NCBI RefSeq assembly: GCF_900103865.1
Contig: NZ_FNII01000009.1
Location: 124,001 to 188,000 of the forward strand
Reading direction: 5' to 3'
Length of the DNA: 64,000 nt
From: Vreelandella arcis
Lineage (GTDB): Bacteria; Pseudomonadota; Gammaproteobacteria; Pseudomonadales; Halomonadaceae
The number at the start of each line of letters is the position of its first letter. Position 1 is the stretch's first letter. Made by a program: the position numbers and the translations under genes. This document shows positions 9,227-17,254 of the stretch, piece after piece. The notes beneath the pieces were generated by a model. The model was not told the DNA's origin. It did no database searches and saw nothing but the letters and a program-made list of their open reading frames with translations.

Positions 9227-9601
9227 TTAGGCGGTGTTACCCATCTTGCTGGCAGCGGTTTTTGCCTGCTTGATGTTGTCTTCGGTGATTTTCTGGGTTT
9301 GTTGCACAAAATCTTTTTGCAATGAAACAACATTATCAGCGTCGCTCTTAAGGCGTTCTGCCACTTCTTTAGCGACTTTTTGCTGGCCTTCCATGTAGCT
9401 GCGAAGCCCTTCAGCGTCTTTAACGCTCATAAGCTGGCGCGCTTGGGAGAGGCTGGTGTCAACGTAGGCTTTTTGAGCATCCAACTGGGCGTTGAAAAAT
9501 TTCTCTGTCATGTCGACACTCAGCGCGGCGTAAGCGCGTGCTGGCGCCATGAAGATATTATCAAACTGCTGTGTCCACTCATTGGTGTTGAAAGTACTCA
9601 T
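9227..9601 (-). CDS. Phasin family protein
   Basis: Small amphipathic-helix protein that coats polyhydroxyalkanoate granules. The 124 residues are almost entirely helical, without cysteine. The phasin pattern includes FNAQLDAQKAYVDTSLSQ, LKSDADNVVSLQKDFVQQ and a short A/K-rich tail. The ATG at complement 9601 has AGGAG 8 nt upstream. It is transcribed alone from a recognisable promoter about 100 nt upstream (9705-9733) and ended by a shared terminator. No PHA synthase gene is in the window. Confidence 0.88.
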   Translation of the reverse strand: MSTFNTNEWTQQFDNIFMAPARAYAALSVDMTEKFFNAQLDAQKAYVDTSLSQARQLMSVKDAEGLRSYMEGQQKVAKEVAERLKSDADNVVSLQKDFVQQTQKITEDNIKQAKTAASKMGNTA

Positions 9602-9704
9602 GATCAAATCTCCTGATTAGCGGTGCTAACGCGTCTAGATAAAATGGGTAGCAGCGCTAGACGACATCTCGTCCTGTGGTGCTTTCCCCTATGTTCTGCG
9701 ATGC

Positions 9705-9733
9705 AGCATAGCAGGCGTTTTTGTGCAGTGCAA
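9705..9733 (-). promoter_or_regulatory. Predicted phasin promoter with overlapping palindrome
   Basis: On the minus strand TTGCAC (-35, plus-strand 9728-9733) and TATGCT (-10, 9705-9710) are 17 bp apart. The -35 box overlaps a TGCA-G-TGCA inverted repeat (9724-9732) within TTGTGCAGTGCAACA (9721-9735). TGC-rich palindromes are the kind of site bound by the PHA regulator PhaR in other proteobacteria, so this may be its operator; that assignment is inference. Confidence 0.5.
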
Positions 9734-9898
9734 CATCAATGTTTATTAAGGCTGTCGTCAGGGCCACTTGAGTTTTATCCGGCGGGCACTAGCCTAATAA
9801 GGCGAGACGCTGAACAGACCCAGCCATGCCCGTCGGTTAATAACTTTGTCTCATCGACGACTCAGTATTCATCAGCTTTTATCTATAAGGAGATCGCC

Positions 9899-11287
9899 AT
9901 GACAACGCGCCTTGAACGCGACAGTATGGGGGAATTGGACGTCCCAGCCGAAGCGTTATATGGGGCTCAAACCCAGCGTGCGGTGAATAATTTCCCTGTT
10001 TCGCATACCCCCATGCCGGTGGCTTTTATTCATGCGATTGCGCGGATCAAACTCGCGTCAGCGAAGGTCAATTTAGCGCTGGGTGAGCTGGACGACGACC
10101 GCGCGCAGGCCATCCAGCAAGCAGCGGAAGAAGTGATAAGTGGGGCTCACGACGAGCATTTTCCGGTCGATGTGTTTCAGACAGGTTCCGGCACTTCCAG
10201 CAACATGAACGTTAATGAAGTTATCGCGACGCTGGCGAGCCGTCGCGGCGTTGAGGTCTTGCCCAACGACCATGTCAATATGGGGCAGTCGAGCAATGAC
10301 GTTATTCCTTCCGCGATACATGTGTCGGCCGCGTTGGCGGTGCATGAATCGTTGCGTCCGGCGCTGGTTCACCTTCGCGACACAATTGATACGCGCGCTG
10401 AAGCGCTATCTGACGTGGTTAAAACGGGGAGAACGCATCTAATGGACGCCATGCCGTTGCGCATGGATCAAGAGCTGGGTGCGTGGTCGAGCCAGCTGGG
10501 GCAGGCCATTGAGCGCTTTGACAGCTGCCTAACGCGGCTATGTCGCTTGGCCCAGGGGGGCACGGCGGTAGGTACCGGTATTAACGCGCCTGAAGGGTTT
10601 GCTGAGCGGGTGGCAGCACAGTTAAGCGAGCAAACGGGGTTGGCGTTTACCCCCAATGACAGCTTTTTTGCGAGCCTCGCTTCGCAAGATGCGGCCGTAG
10701 AGCTTTCCGGACACCTAAAAGGCTTAGCCTGCATCGTTATGAAGATAGCCAATGACCTGCGCTGGATGAACTCCGGCCCGCTTGCAGGGCTTGGCGAAAT
10801 TGAGCTCGAGGCGCTTCAGCCAGGTAGTTCCATCATGCCCGGCAAAGTAAATCCCGTTATTCCAGAGTCTGCTGCTCAGGCCGCTGCACAGGTGATTGGT
10901 CTGGACACCGCCATCACTGTCGCGGGGCAAAGCGGCAATTTTCAGTTGAACGTGATGCTGCCGCTCGTCGCGCATAACTTGTTAACGGGCATAACGTTGA
11001 TGAGTAATACCACCCGGTTGCTGGCTGATCGTGCCATTGCGACATTCAAGGTGCGTGAAGACAATATTCAGGCACCGCTTGCGCGTAATCCGATCCTGGT
11101 GACAGCCCTCAATAGCACCATTGGTTACAATGCGGCAGCGGCCATCGCCAAGGAAGCCTATCAAACTGGGCGACCCATTATTGACGTTGCCGAAGAGCAC
11201 ACCGACCTGGAGCGCAGCACCCTTGAGCGGTTACTTGACCCAAGAGAACTCACGCTAGGTGGCGTGCCGGATAATGACAATGGCTAG
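9899..11287 (+). CDS. fumC: Class II fumarate hydratase
   Basis: Reversible hydration of fumarate to malate in the TCA cycle; iron-independent homotetramer. Start at ATG 9899, preceded by AAGGAG; the frame is open to 9623 but the extra part is non-homologous. The 462 residues carry TGSGTSSNMNVNEV, HVNMGQSSNDVIPSAIH and TGRTHLMDAMPLRM, and the superfamily signature GSSIMPGKVNPVIPE with the catalytic serine loop. It is transcribed singly. The 297 bp between the phasin and fumC starts hold the phasin promoter; I could not pick a convincing fumC promoter there. Confidence 0.95.
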   Translation: MTTRLERDSMGELDVPAEALYGAQTQRAVNNFPVSHTPMPVAFIHAIARIKLASAKVNLALGELDDDRAQAIQQAAEEVISGAHDEHFPVDVFQTGSGTSSNMNVNEVIATLASRRGVEVLPNDHVNMGQSSNDVIPSAIHVSAALAVHESLRPALVHLRDTIDTRAEALSDVVKTGRTHLMDAMPLRMDQELGAWSSQLGQAIERFDSCLTRLCRLAQGGTAVGTGINAPEGFAERVAAQLSEQTGLAFTPNDSFFASLASQDAAVELSGHLKGLACIVMKIANDLRWMNSGPLAGLGEIELEALQPGSSIMPGKVNPVIPESAAQAAAQVIGLDTAITVAGQSGNFQLNVMLPLVAHNLLTGITLMSNTTRLLADRAIATFKVREDNIQAPLARNPILVTALNSTIGYNAAAAIAKEAYQTGRPIIDVAEEHTDLERSTLERLLDPRELTLGGVPDNDNG

Positions 11288-11302
11288 AGTTGTTCGAAAA
11301 AT

Positions 11303-12373
11303 TTAGGTTTTTTGCTCTTCACGCTGGCCCTTGCGGATCGTTTGATGCGCTTCGCTTTGCTCTTCAGCACTCGCTTTGGGGTTCTCGTGTTCATCTTTGC
11401 GCCCGGGCCGGTAGCAGAGCGTGGCAAGAATGGGGAAGTGGTCTGAGCCAAACCCCGCTAAGCGGCGCATGTTGCCGAGCATAAAGTGTTCGCTGACAAA
11501 AATATGATCGAGGGGCCAGCGCAGGATCGGGTATTGGGCGTGGAAGGTACTGAACATGCCGCGCCCCCTGCGTGGATCCAGCATGCCGCTAACCCGGCAA
11601 AAGCGCCGTGTCGTGCGTGACCAGGCGACGTCGTTTAGGTCGCCAGCCACCAGCGTCGGCTGGGGTGTTTTTTGAATTTTCTCACCGATCCATAACAGTT
11701 CGGCATCGCGCCACAGGGATTTTTCGCTCTCGCTCGGCGCGGGTGGGCGCGGATGTACGGCAAAAAACCGGATTCGTTCACTTCCTGGTAGCTTGATATA
11801 GGTGTGAATTGAAGGAATGTCGTCCTGGATCAGCCACTCGACAGAGGTGTCTTCTAGCGGTAGACGTGAGTAAAGGTGCATGCCGTAGAGGTTGTCGAGT
11901 GGAATCTTAACGCTGTAGGGCCACTGCGGATCCAGTTCGGGGTCTAATTGATCCTGCCACCATTGGTCTGATTCAAGGGTTAGCACGATGTCCGGCTGAT
12001 GCGCGTGGATTTGGCTGACAAGCGTTGAGGATTGTCGGTTAGGTGTCAGTACATTGGCGATCAGCAGCGTAATATCGCGTGCTTCATTGCGGACAATGGC
12101 TGAGCGCACTTGTTTAGTCCAAAGACGCGTCCAGGGCAGGATATAGCAAGCCTGAATGATAATAACGACCAAGCACACGGTCAGTGTAATCAGTCGCCAC
12201 GTGAAGGAGAGGGGTAGCCATAGTGCTGCGATACAGCATGCCGCCGCTACGCAGGCAATTTGCAAACGAGGAAACTCGAAGCTGCGGATCCACCACCAGC
12301 GTAGCCTGATGCGGGAAATAAGTGTCGCTAGCAATAAGACGATCGCGATGCTTCCTAGCATTAGGCCTAACAT
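11303..12373 (-). CDS. Endonuclease/exonuclease/phosphatase-fold membrane protein
   Basis: 356 residues: two or three N-terminal membrane segments (about residues 1-20, 35-55, 60-80), then an EEP-fold catalytic domain facing the periplasm or membrane. Motifs visible are LLIANVLTPNRQ (Asn), LTLESD (metal-binding Glu), VAGDLNDV (Asp-Asn) and the C-terminal GSDHFPI (catalytic Asp-His). The metal and catalytic residues are therefore all present. Such proteins hydrolyse phosphodiesters in lipids, sugars or DNA; the substrate is unknown here. The ATG has AGGAG about 7 nt upstream. It is convergent with fumC, with only 15 nt between stops. Confidence 0.85.
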   Translation of the reverse strand: MLGLMLGSIAIVLLLATLISRIRLRWWWIRSFEFPRLQIACVAAACCIAALWLPLSFTWRLITLTVCLVVIIIQACYILPWTRLWTKQVRSAIVRNEARDITLLIANVLTPNRQSSTLVSQIHAHQPDIVLTLESDQWWQDQLDPELDPQWPYSVKIPLDNLYGMHLYSRLPLEDTSVEWLIQDDIPSIHTYIKLPGSERIRFFAVHPRPPAPSESEKSLWRDAELLWIGEKIQKTPQPTLVAGDLNDVAWSRTTRRFCRVSGMLDPRRGRGMFSTFHAQYPILRWPLDHIFVSEHFMLGNMRRLAGFGSDHFPILATLCYRPGRKDEHENPKASAEEQSEAHQTIRKGQREEQKT

Positions 12374-12496
12374 GGCCAATCTCCTTTTTTATAGGACGTT
12401 CGTCGGTGGGGCGTCGTTCCAGTGTAGCACTCGGTTTATTGTGCCAAGTCGAAAAATTACCCGGTGATGTGGCGCTCGGGTAAGTCGATAAATAGC

Positions 12497-12524
12497 TTGC
12501 AATTCAGTCGCGGAAACGTAAAAT
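12497..12524 (+). promoter_or_regulatory. Predicted promoter of the tRNA-Val pair
   Basis: TTGCAA (12497-12502) and TAAAAT (12519-12524) are spaced by 16 bp and end 18 nt before the first tRNA. Confidence 0.55.
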
Positions 12525-12542
12525 ACGCATCCGTTGCTCGGC

Positions 12543-12619
12543 AGGACCATAGCTCAGTTGGTTAGAGCGCCACGTTGACATCGTGGAGGTCGGCGGTTCA
12601 AATCCGCCTGGTCCTACCA
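12543..12619 (+). tRNA. tRNA-Val (anticodon GAC), copy 1
   Basis: A complete 77-nt cloverleaf: acceptor AGGACCA/TGGTCCT, anticodon stem CCACG/CGTGG with loop TTGACAT (anticodon GAC, reads GUC), T stem GGCGG/CCGCC with TTCAAAT, and encoded CCA. Confidence 0.97.
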
Positions 12620-12660
12620 TCGCTGTTTTGTATTGCTGAGCGTCGTTATTCCCCAGTTTT

Positions 12661-12737
12661 AGGACCATAGCTCAGTTGGTTAGAGCGCCACGTTGACATC
12701 GTGGAGGTCGGCGGTTCAAATCCGCCTGGTCCTACCA
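12661..12737 (+). tRNA. tRNA-Val (anticodon GAC), copy 2
   Basis: Identical over all 77 nt to the first copy, 41 nt downstream of it, with encoded CCA. The two are probably cut from one precursor. Confidence 0.97.
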
Positions 12738-12741
12738 GATT

Positions 12742-12771
12742 ACGCCTCGTCATTATTGACGAGGCGTTTTT
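12742..12771 (+). terminator. Intrinsic terminator after the tRNA pair
   Basis: ACGCCTCGTC (12742-12751) pairs with GACGAGGCGT (12758-12767), loop ATTATT, followed by a T run to 12771. Confidence 0.92.
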
Positions 12772-12836
12772 GTATGGGCATGGGACAGAGATACACGTAA
12801 AGAGAGTAACGTGCTAAGCCAGTGGTGTTGCCAGCG

Positions 12837-13316
12837 TCAGTGTGCCCATTTAGGTAAGTCTGTTTGGCTTTTAAAGATATCGAGCAAGGCTTCAATGCCA
12901 GCTTGATCCTCATGACTAAAGCGGGCTTCCGTCGGGCTATCGATATCCAATACGCCCCATAGCTGATGATCGTGGATGATCGGAATGACTAGTTCCGCGC
13001 GTGACTCGATATCGCACGCGATGTGATCGGCGATACTGTGCACGTCGTCAACTCGTTGGGTGACTCGCTGGCTTGCTGCCGCACCGCAAACGCCTTTGCT
13101 AAACGGAATTGGATGGCAGGCTGGCTTGCCTTGGAAAGGCCCCAGGGCCAGTACCTCTGGCGAGCGCTGCAGATAAAAGCCGACCCAGTTCAAGTGAGGC
13201 AGGGATTGCATGATGAATGCACAGGTTTGCGCGCTGTTGGTTAACCAGTCGCGGCTATCTAATAGCGCCTCAAGTTGGCGATTGAGAAGGGCGTAGTTCA
13301 CAGTTTCAAGCGACAT
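12837..13316 (-). CDS. msrC: Free methionine-(R)-sulfoxide reductase (GAF)
   Basis: Reduces free methionine-R-sulfoxide. The 159-residue protein is a single GAF domain. The fRMsr pattern is present: WVGFYL, GPFQGKPACHPIPFSKGVCG, HIACDIESRAELVIPI and WGVLDIDSP. The three conserved cysteines (GKPAC, GVCG, HIAC) used for catalysis and disulfide relay are all there. It follows the metNIQ transporter on the same strand after a large inverted repeat, placing methionine uptake and repair side by side. GGAGC precedes the ATG. Confidence 0.92.
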   Translation of the reverse strand: MSLETVNYALLNRQLEALLDSRDWLTNSAQTCAFIMQSLPHLNWVGFYLQRSPEVLALGPFQGKPACHPIPFSKGVCGAAASQRVTQRVDDVHSIADHIACDIESRAELVIPIIHDHQLWGVLDIDSPTEARFSHEDQAGIEALLDIFKSQTDLPKWAH

Positions 13317-13344
13317 GATTGCTCCATCATTATATACATCTATA

Positions 13345-13380
13345 ACGACACTGGGCCGACAGTTGTCGGCCCAGTGTCGT
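13345..13380 (-). terminator. Long perfect inverted repeat downstream of metQ
   Basis: A 17-bp perfect stem (ACGACACTGGGCCGACA and its complement) with a 2-nt centre lies between the metQ stop and the msrC start. No T tract follows on either strand, so if it terminates metNIQ it does so imperfectly, or it stabilises the mRNA 3' end. Confidence 0.6.
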
Positions 13381-13413
13381 TCGTCTCGTCTCGTAACTAG
13401 CTAAGGCGGAGAA

Positions 13414-14199
13414 TTATTTCCAGCCAGGCACCGCGCCGCCATCGAAGAGTTCTTCAGCTTTCTCAATCACTTCTTCGCTCTGGTAGGCGTCAACCAGTTG
13501 CTGGATATCTTCACGGTCTTGATCGCCGCCTCTAACGGCAATCAGGTTGACGTATGGCGATTCCGGGCCTTCTTTGATCAGCGCATCGTCCAGGCTTAGG
13601 CCGGCTGGTTGAGCGAAGGTGTTATTGATAAAGGCCATGTCGACATCCGGCAGAACGCGCGGAAGCTGGGCCGCTTCGATTTCGCGGAAACGGAAGTTTT
13701 TAGGGTTTTCCGCGATATCGATGGGGGTTGCTTCGAGATTCTCAGGATCGTTAAGCGTGATGAGGCCTTTATTATGCATCAAAATTAGCGAACGACCTTC
13801 GTTGGAAGGGTCGTTAGGCAGCGCGATCTGGGCGCCTTCGGGCAGCTCGTCAATGCTATCGTACTTCTCGGAATAAGCGCCGATGGGGTAGACGAAGGTG
13901 TATCCCGCAATGGCGAAATCGTAACCACGATCGTTGACCATCGACATCATGTAGGGCTCATGCTGGTAGGCGTTGGCGTCGAGGCTACCGTCGGCTAATG
14001 CGGCATTGGGTGTTACGTAGTCAGTAAACTCGATGATCTCAATATCGAGGTCGTACTCTTCCTTGGCAATGCGCGCGGCGACTTGCATCACTTCGGTTTC
14101 AGGGCCGGCGACGGTGCCCATCTTGATGCTTTCGGCCTGGGCGCTGGCGCTAACGGCCAGCGCTAATGCGGTAAGGGTGCTCAGGGCTAATGTTTTCAT
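13414..14199 (-). CDS. metQ: D-methionine ABC transporter substrate-binding protein
   Basis: Periplasmic binding component of the methionine importer MetNIQ. Start at MKTLALSTLTALALA (complement 14199), with AGGAG just upstream; a longer open frame to 14358 has no ribosome site. A Sec signal peptide ends at about ASAQA-ES. There is no lipobox cysteine, indeed no cysteine at all, so this is a soluble periplasmic protein rather than a lipoprotein like E. coli MetQ. NLPA-family features include DYVTPN, YQHEPYM and the NTFAQPAGL region. The mature protein is strongly acidic, as in halophiles. 91 nt separate it from metI. Confidence 0.93.
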   Translation of the reverse strand: MKTLALSTLTALALAVSASAQAESIKMGTVAGPETEVMQVAARIAKEEYDLDIEIIEFTDYVTPNAALADGSLDANAYQHEPYMMSMVNDRGYDFAIAGYTFVYPIGAYSEKYDSIDELPEGAQIALPNDPSNEGRSLILMHNKGLITLNDPENLEATPIDIAENPKNFRFREIEAAQLPRVLPDVDMAFINNTFAQPAGLSLDDALIKEGPESPYVNLIAVRGGDQDREDIQQLVDAYQSEEVIEKAEELFDGGAVPGWK

Positions 14200-14290
14200 A
14201 GCAACTCCTGTCATATTGGGTTTGATGTTTGGCGATAATAGGGTCAATTTTAATGCTTTTTCGTTATATGTCCACTGATAAGCAACTCGA

Positions 14291-14944
14291 CTACTTTCTA
14301 TCGGTTTTGCGTACCAGATAATCGCCCAGGCTTTGAAAGCCTTGAACCATGACCACAAGCACGACCACCGTGATCAGCATAATCATGGGATTGAAACGGT
14401 TGTAACCGTAGCGGATACCAAGATCGCCCAGGCCGCCGCCGCCGACAGCGCCGGCCATCGCGGAGTAGCTCACCAGGGTTACCAGAGTGATGGTGAGACC
14501 GGTAATAATGCCGCCGCGCGCTTCAGGAATGAGGACTTTAACGATAATTTGCCAGGGGGTGGCGCCCATGGCTTGGGCGGCTTCGATTAAGCCCGGCGAA
14601 ATTTCATTCAATGACCCTTCGATTAGTCGCGCGACAAAGGGGATTGCAGCAATAGTCAGCGGTACCGAGGCAGCGTTGATGCCGATGGACGTGCCGACTA
14701 AAAACCGGGTGAAAGGAATGATGGCCACCATCAAAATAATAAACGGGATGGAGCGGCCAACGTTGGTCACAATGCCCAGCGTATGGTTCAGGGCGGGCTT
14801 GGCTAAAATTTGCCGTGGCCGCGTCACATATAACATCACGCCCAGCGGCAGTCCCAGTAACGTTGAGATCAGCCCGGAAACACCGACCATATAGAGAGTG
14901 TCTAGCGTGGCTTGAATAATAAGATTAAGCATTGCGCTGGACAT
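14291..14944 (-). CDS. metI: Methionine ABC transporter permease
   Basis: Inner-membrane permease, about five membrane segments in 217 residues. The BPD_transp_1 EAA loop is visible as EAAQAMGATPWQIIVKVLIPEA, which docks to MetN. Start taken at ATG complement 14944 (MSSAMLN), because GAGGT lies 8-9 nt upstream; ATG at 14932 is the alternative. The gene overlaps the end of metN by 20 bp, so translation is coupled. Confidence 0.94.
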   Translation of the reverse strand: MSSAMLNLIIQATLDTLYMVGVSGLISTLLGLPLGVMLYVTRPRQILAKPALNHTLGIVTNVGRSIPFIILMVAIIPFTRFLVGTSIGINAASVPLTIAAIPFVARLIEGSLNEISPGLIEAAQAMGATPWQIIVKVLIPEARGGIITGLTITLVTLVSYSAMAGAVGGGGLGDLGIRYGYNRFNPMIMLITVVVLVVMVQGFQSLGDYLVRKTDRK

Positions 14945-15968
14945 AGCCAAGTACCTCTACCTGTAGTTGATGGTCTGCCAAGTAGTCCATAGCGGCTTGA
15001 GTTTGCTCCGCAGTGCCCAGCAGTTCGGCGATCATTAAGCCTAGCGTGCGGTCTTGGATCGATTCCACTTTGGCTTGCAAAATGCTCACATCAACACCGC
15101 ATTCGCGGGCTAGCCGAGAGATCAGAGGCGTGGAAACGGCATCACCCGAAAATGTCAGGCGTACCACCGGGTGCGCGTTGGCTTCGGGGGCCTCAGTGAG
15201 CCGCTCAAGCAGCTCTTTGGGAGGCGATAGCTGGAGAAAATCGTTGAGAAACTCGCGGCCTAACTGGGTGCGCGGTGCGGTAAAGAAATCGCCGACTTCG
15301 GCGTCCTCGACCAGTTCGCCATCGGAGATCAGGCTGACCCGGTGGCAGATCGATTTCACAACCTCCATTTCGTGGGTGATCAACAAGATGGTAATGCCGA
15401 GCTGCTGATTGATATCGCGCAGTAGCTCAAGGATCGAACTGGTGGTCTGGGGGTCGAGCGCTGAAGTGCCTTCATCGCAAAGCAGCACTCGAGGGTTGCT
15501 GGCCAGGGCACGGGCAATCGCCACGCGCTGCTTCTGGCCGCCGGACAGCTGGGCCGGATACTGATCCGACTTGTCGGACAGCCCGACCAATTTGAGCAGC
15601 GGCGTCACGCGCTCGCGAATGTCATTGCGCGGCTGGCCCATTAGCTCCAGCGGCAGCGCGACGTTATCGAACACGTTGCGCGTGGTAAGCAGGTTAAAGT
15701 GCTGGAAGATCATGCCAATCCGGTGGCGCGCTTGATTGAGCGCCGGGGTGCTGAGCCCCGTGACTTCCTGGCCGTCAACGGTAACGGTTCCCTGGGTAGG
15801 GCGCTCCAGCAGGTTGACGCAGCGGATCAGCGTCGACTTGCCAGCGCCGGATAATCCGATAACGCCGTGGATGGCGCCTTTGGGAATCGTTAGGTTGACG
15901 CCCTTGAGGGCGTGCACGGCATGGCTGCCGGTGCCATAGGTTTTGCTGACATTATTAAGTTCGATCAT
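14925..15968 (-). CDS. metN: Methionine ABC transporter ATP-binding protein
   Basis: ATPase of the methionine importer. The 347 residues have Walker A GLSGAGKST, signature LSGGQKQRVAIARAL and Walker B VLLCDEGTSALD. A C-terminal ACT-like NIL domain (about 270-347) binds methionine and causes transinhibition in characterised MetN. Start at MIELNNVSKTYG (complement 15968); the 21 extra upstream codons lie in the leader region and are not homologous. It is the first gene of metN-metI-metQ, and transcription must read through a terminator 61 nt upstream of the start (16030-16057). Confidence 0.95.
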   Translation of the reverse strand: MIELNNVSKTYGTGSHAVHALKGVNLTIPKGAIHGVIGLSGAGKSTLIRCVNLLERPTQGTVTVDGQEVTGLSTPALNQARHRIGMIFQHFNLLTTRNVFDNVALPLELMGQPRNDIRERVTPLLKLVGLSDKSDQYPAQLSGGQKQRVAIARALASNPRVLLCDEGTSALDPQTTSSILELLRDINQQLGITILLITHEMEVVKSICHRVSLISDGELVEDAEVGDFFTAPRTQLGREFLNDFLQLSPPKELLERLTEAPEANAHPVVRLTFSGDAVSTPLISRLARECGVDVSILQAKVESIQDRTLGLMIAELLGTAEQTQAAMDYLADHQLQVEVLGYVQRNA

Positions 15969-16029
15969 GGCGTCTGCCTTGCCTGTAGGCCAAAGACGAA
16001 GGTGAGGGCGCAAGCGTAGGGCGGGAAAC

Positions 16030-16057
16030 AAAAAAAGGCCACCCTTTGCGGGTGGCC
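16030..16057 (-). terminator. Intrinsic terminator (attenuator) in the metN leader
   Basis: On the minus strand GGCCACCC, loop GCAAA, GGGTGGCC, then seven T. It lies about 95 nt after the predicted start of transcription and 61 nt before the metN ATG, with no gene before it. Its position inside a 5' leader indicates conditional termination. Confidence 0.9.
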
Positions 16058-16152
16058 ATCAACGCTGGACACACCCTTTTAGCTGCACTTCACCAAGCGT
16101 TTACTCGGTGGACGCCCGCAATCTGGGTACAAATCGGCGCCTTTACATTTGC
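16030..16152 (-). promoter_or_regulatory. Structured metNIQ leader RNA, candidate riboswitch
   Basis: From the predicted start near 16152 the leader can form: a hairpin CACCGAG/CTTGGTG (plus-strand 16104-16110 and 16091-16097, 6-nt loop); an enclosing helix GUACCC/GGGUGU (16125-16130 with 16071-16076); and the terminator. The segment GGGUG (16072-16076) can instead pair with CACCC of the terminator arm (16050-16054), giving an antiterminator. These two states are mutually exclusive, as in a riboswitch that turns expression off when ligand is bound. I could not match it to a SAM riboswitch class I remember. The ligand (SAM or methionine) is a guess from the genes controlled. Confidence 0.5.
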
Positions 16153-16158
16153 GGCGAA

Positions 16159-16187
16159 AGTCTAAAGAGCCGGCAGGGGGATGTCAA
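16159..16187 (-). promoter_or_regulatory. Strong sigma-70 promoter of metNIQ
   Basis: On the minus strand TTGACA (plus-strand 16182-16187), 17 bp, TAGACT (16159-16164). This near-consensus match feeds directly into the structured leader. Confidence 0.75.
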
Positions 16188-16405
16188 ACCAACAGCATAG
16201 CATTTAATGTCGTTTTGATAGGTGGTGAATTTTTTAACTATTGGACGTCTTTTTTGGAGTATTAATGACTCTTTGGGAGCCGTTGAGCGAGCCGATTGCC
16301 ACGCATCCGCAGATCCTCGTTGTTAGTGGTGCAACAATTTTAGGGTGCACAAAAAGGTAGCTGCAGTAGTAAGCTTGCACACGGATTAATCAAAGCGAGG
16401 GCGCT

Positions 16406-17035
16406 ATGTTTACTGGCATCGTGCAGGGCAAAGTGGAAGTGGTCGAGGTGCGTGAGCTTGATAAGTTTCGTACCCACGTGGTGCAAATGCCTGATGCCTT
16501 ACGCCAGGGTCTTGCTATAGGGGCCTCGGTTGCGCATAACGGTGTGTGTTTGACGGTCACTGACATCTCAGGAGATCGGGTAAGCTTTGATTTGATGCGT
16601 GAAACGCTACGCTTGACCAACCTTGGTGCAATTGCGCCAGGGCAATGCATTAATGTCGAGCGGGCGGCACGCTTTGGTGATGAGATCGGTGGGCATGCGA
16701 TGTCCGGTCACGTGATTAGTATGGCGGAAGTGGTGGCTATCGAAGAAGCCCCCAACAATCGTCGATTGTGGTTTGCGCTACCGGCATCACTGGGGCGGTT
16801 TGTTTTCGAGAAAGGCTATATCGGCGTCGATGGGATTAGCCTGACGATTGGCGACGTGCGTCGCTCAGCCGACGGCGAGGCGGTCGAGTTCAGCGTTAAT
16901 CTCATTCCAGAAACGCTTAACCGCACAACATTGGGCGAGCGCTTGCCGGGTGATCAGGTCAATATAGAAATTGACCCCCAAACTCAGGCAATTGTTGAAA
17001 CAGTGGAGCGTGTGTTAGCTAGCCAGAAGAGTTGA
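16406..17035 (+). CDS. ribE: Riboflavin synthase, alpha subunit
   Basis: Dismutates two 6,7-dimethyl-8-ribityllumazine molecules to riboflavin. The 209 residues start MFTGIVQGKVEVVEV, the invariant family N-terminus containing the substrate-binding region. Two lumazine-binding repeats are present (about 1-95 and 96-195), the second opening with GGHAMSGHVISMAEV. Length is normal. It is a single gene here, not next to ribBA or ribH. The ATG follows GCGAGGGCGCT. Confidence 0.95.
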   Translation: MFTGIVQGKVEVVEVRELDKFRTHVVQMPDALRQGLAIGASVAHNGVCLTVTDISGDRVSFDLMRETLRLTNLGAIAPGQCINVERAARFGDEIGGHAMSGHVISMAEVVAIEEAPNNRRLWFALPASLGRFVFEKGYIGVDGISLTIGDVRRSADGEAVEFSVNLIPETLNRTTLGERLPGDQVNIEIDPQTQAIVETVERVLASQKS

Positions 17036-17254
17036 TGGGCTTGTGGCAGTTGGTGCGTGGGTAGGTTGCTGACCGATCGGTTAAAAGGTGGCCTAAAGAT
17101 TGCTTATGCTAAGCGATAGTTGTGACTAACGGGCCATGGCCAGTGATCGTCGGCTGCACAAGGTATTCGCATAAGGCGTTGCCTTTCGGTAGTATGTGCG
17201 GCTTTTCGCGCTGCCAGGGCGCATTTAGCGTTTACGCGAAGGATAAAAATACCT

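Larger units (their letters stand above)
15969..16405. other. 437-bp intergenic region, metN leader and ribE upstream
   Basis: No coding sequence seen. The left part (15969-16187) holds the metNIQ promoter, structured leader and attenuator, described separately. The right part (about 16190-16405) should hold the ribE promoter, but no convincing -35/-10 pair was found. It has no match to the FMN riboswitch consensus. Confidence 0.7.

Noticed and set aside
16240..16275. GGACGTCT-like sequence as a MetJ box
   Set aside because: Only a single partial copy; MetJ needs tandem AGACGTCT boxes, and it lies upstream of the promoter I infer for metN.
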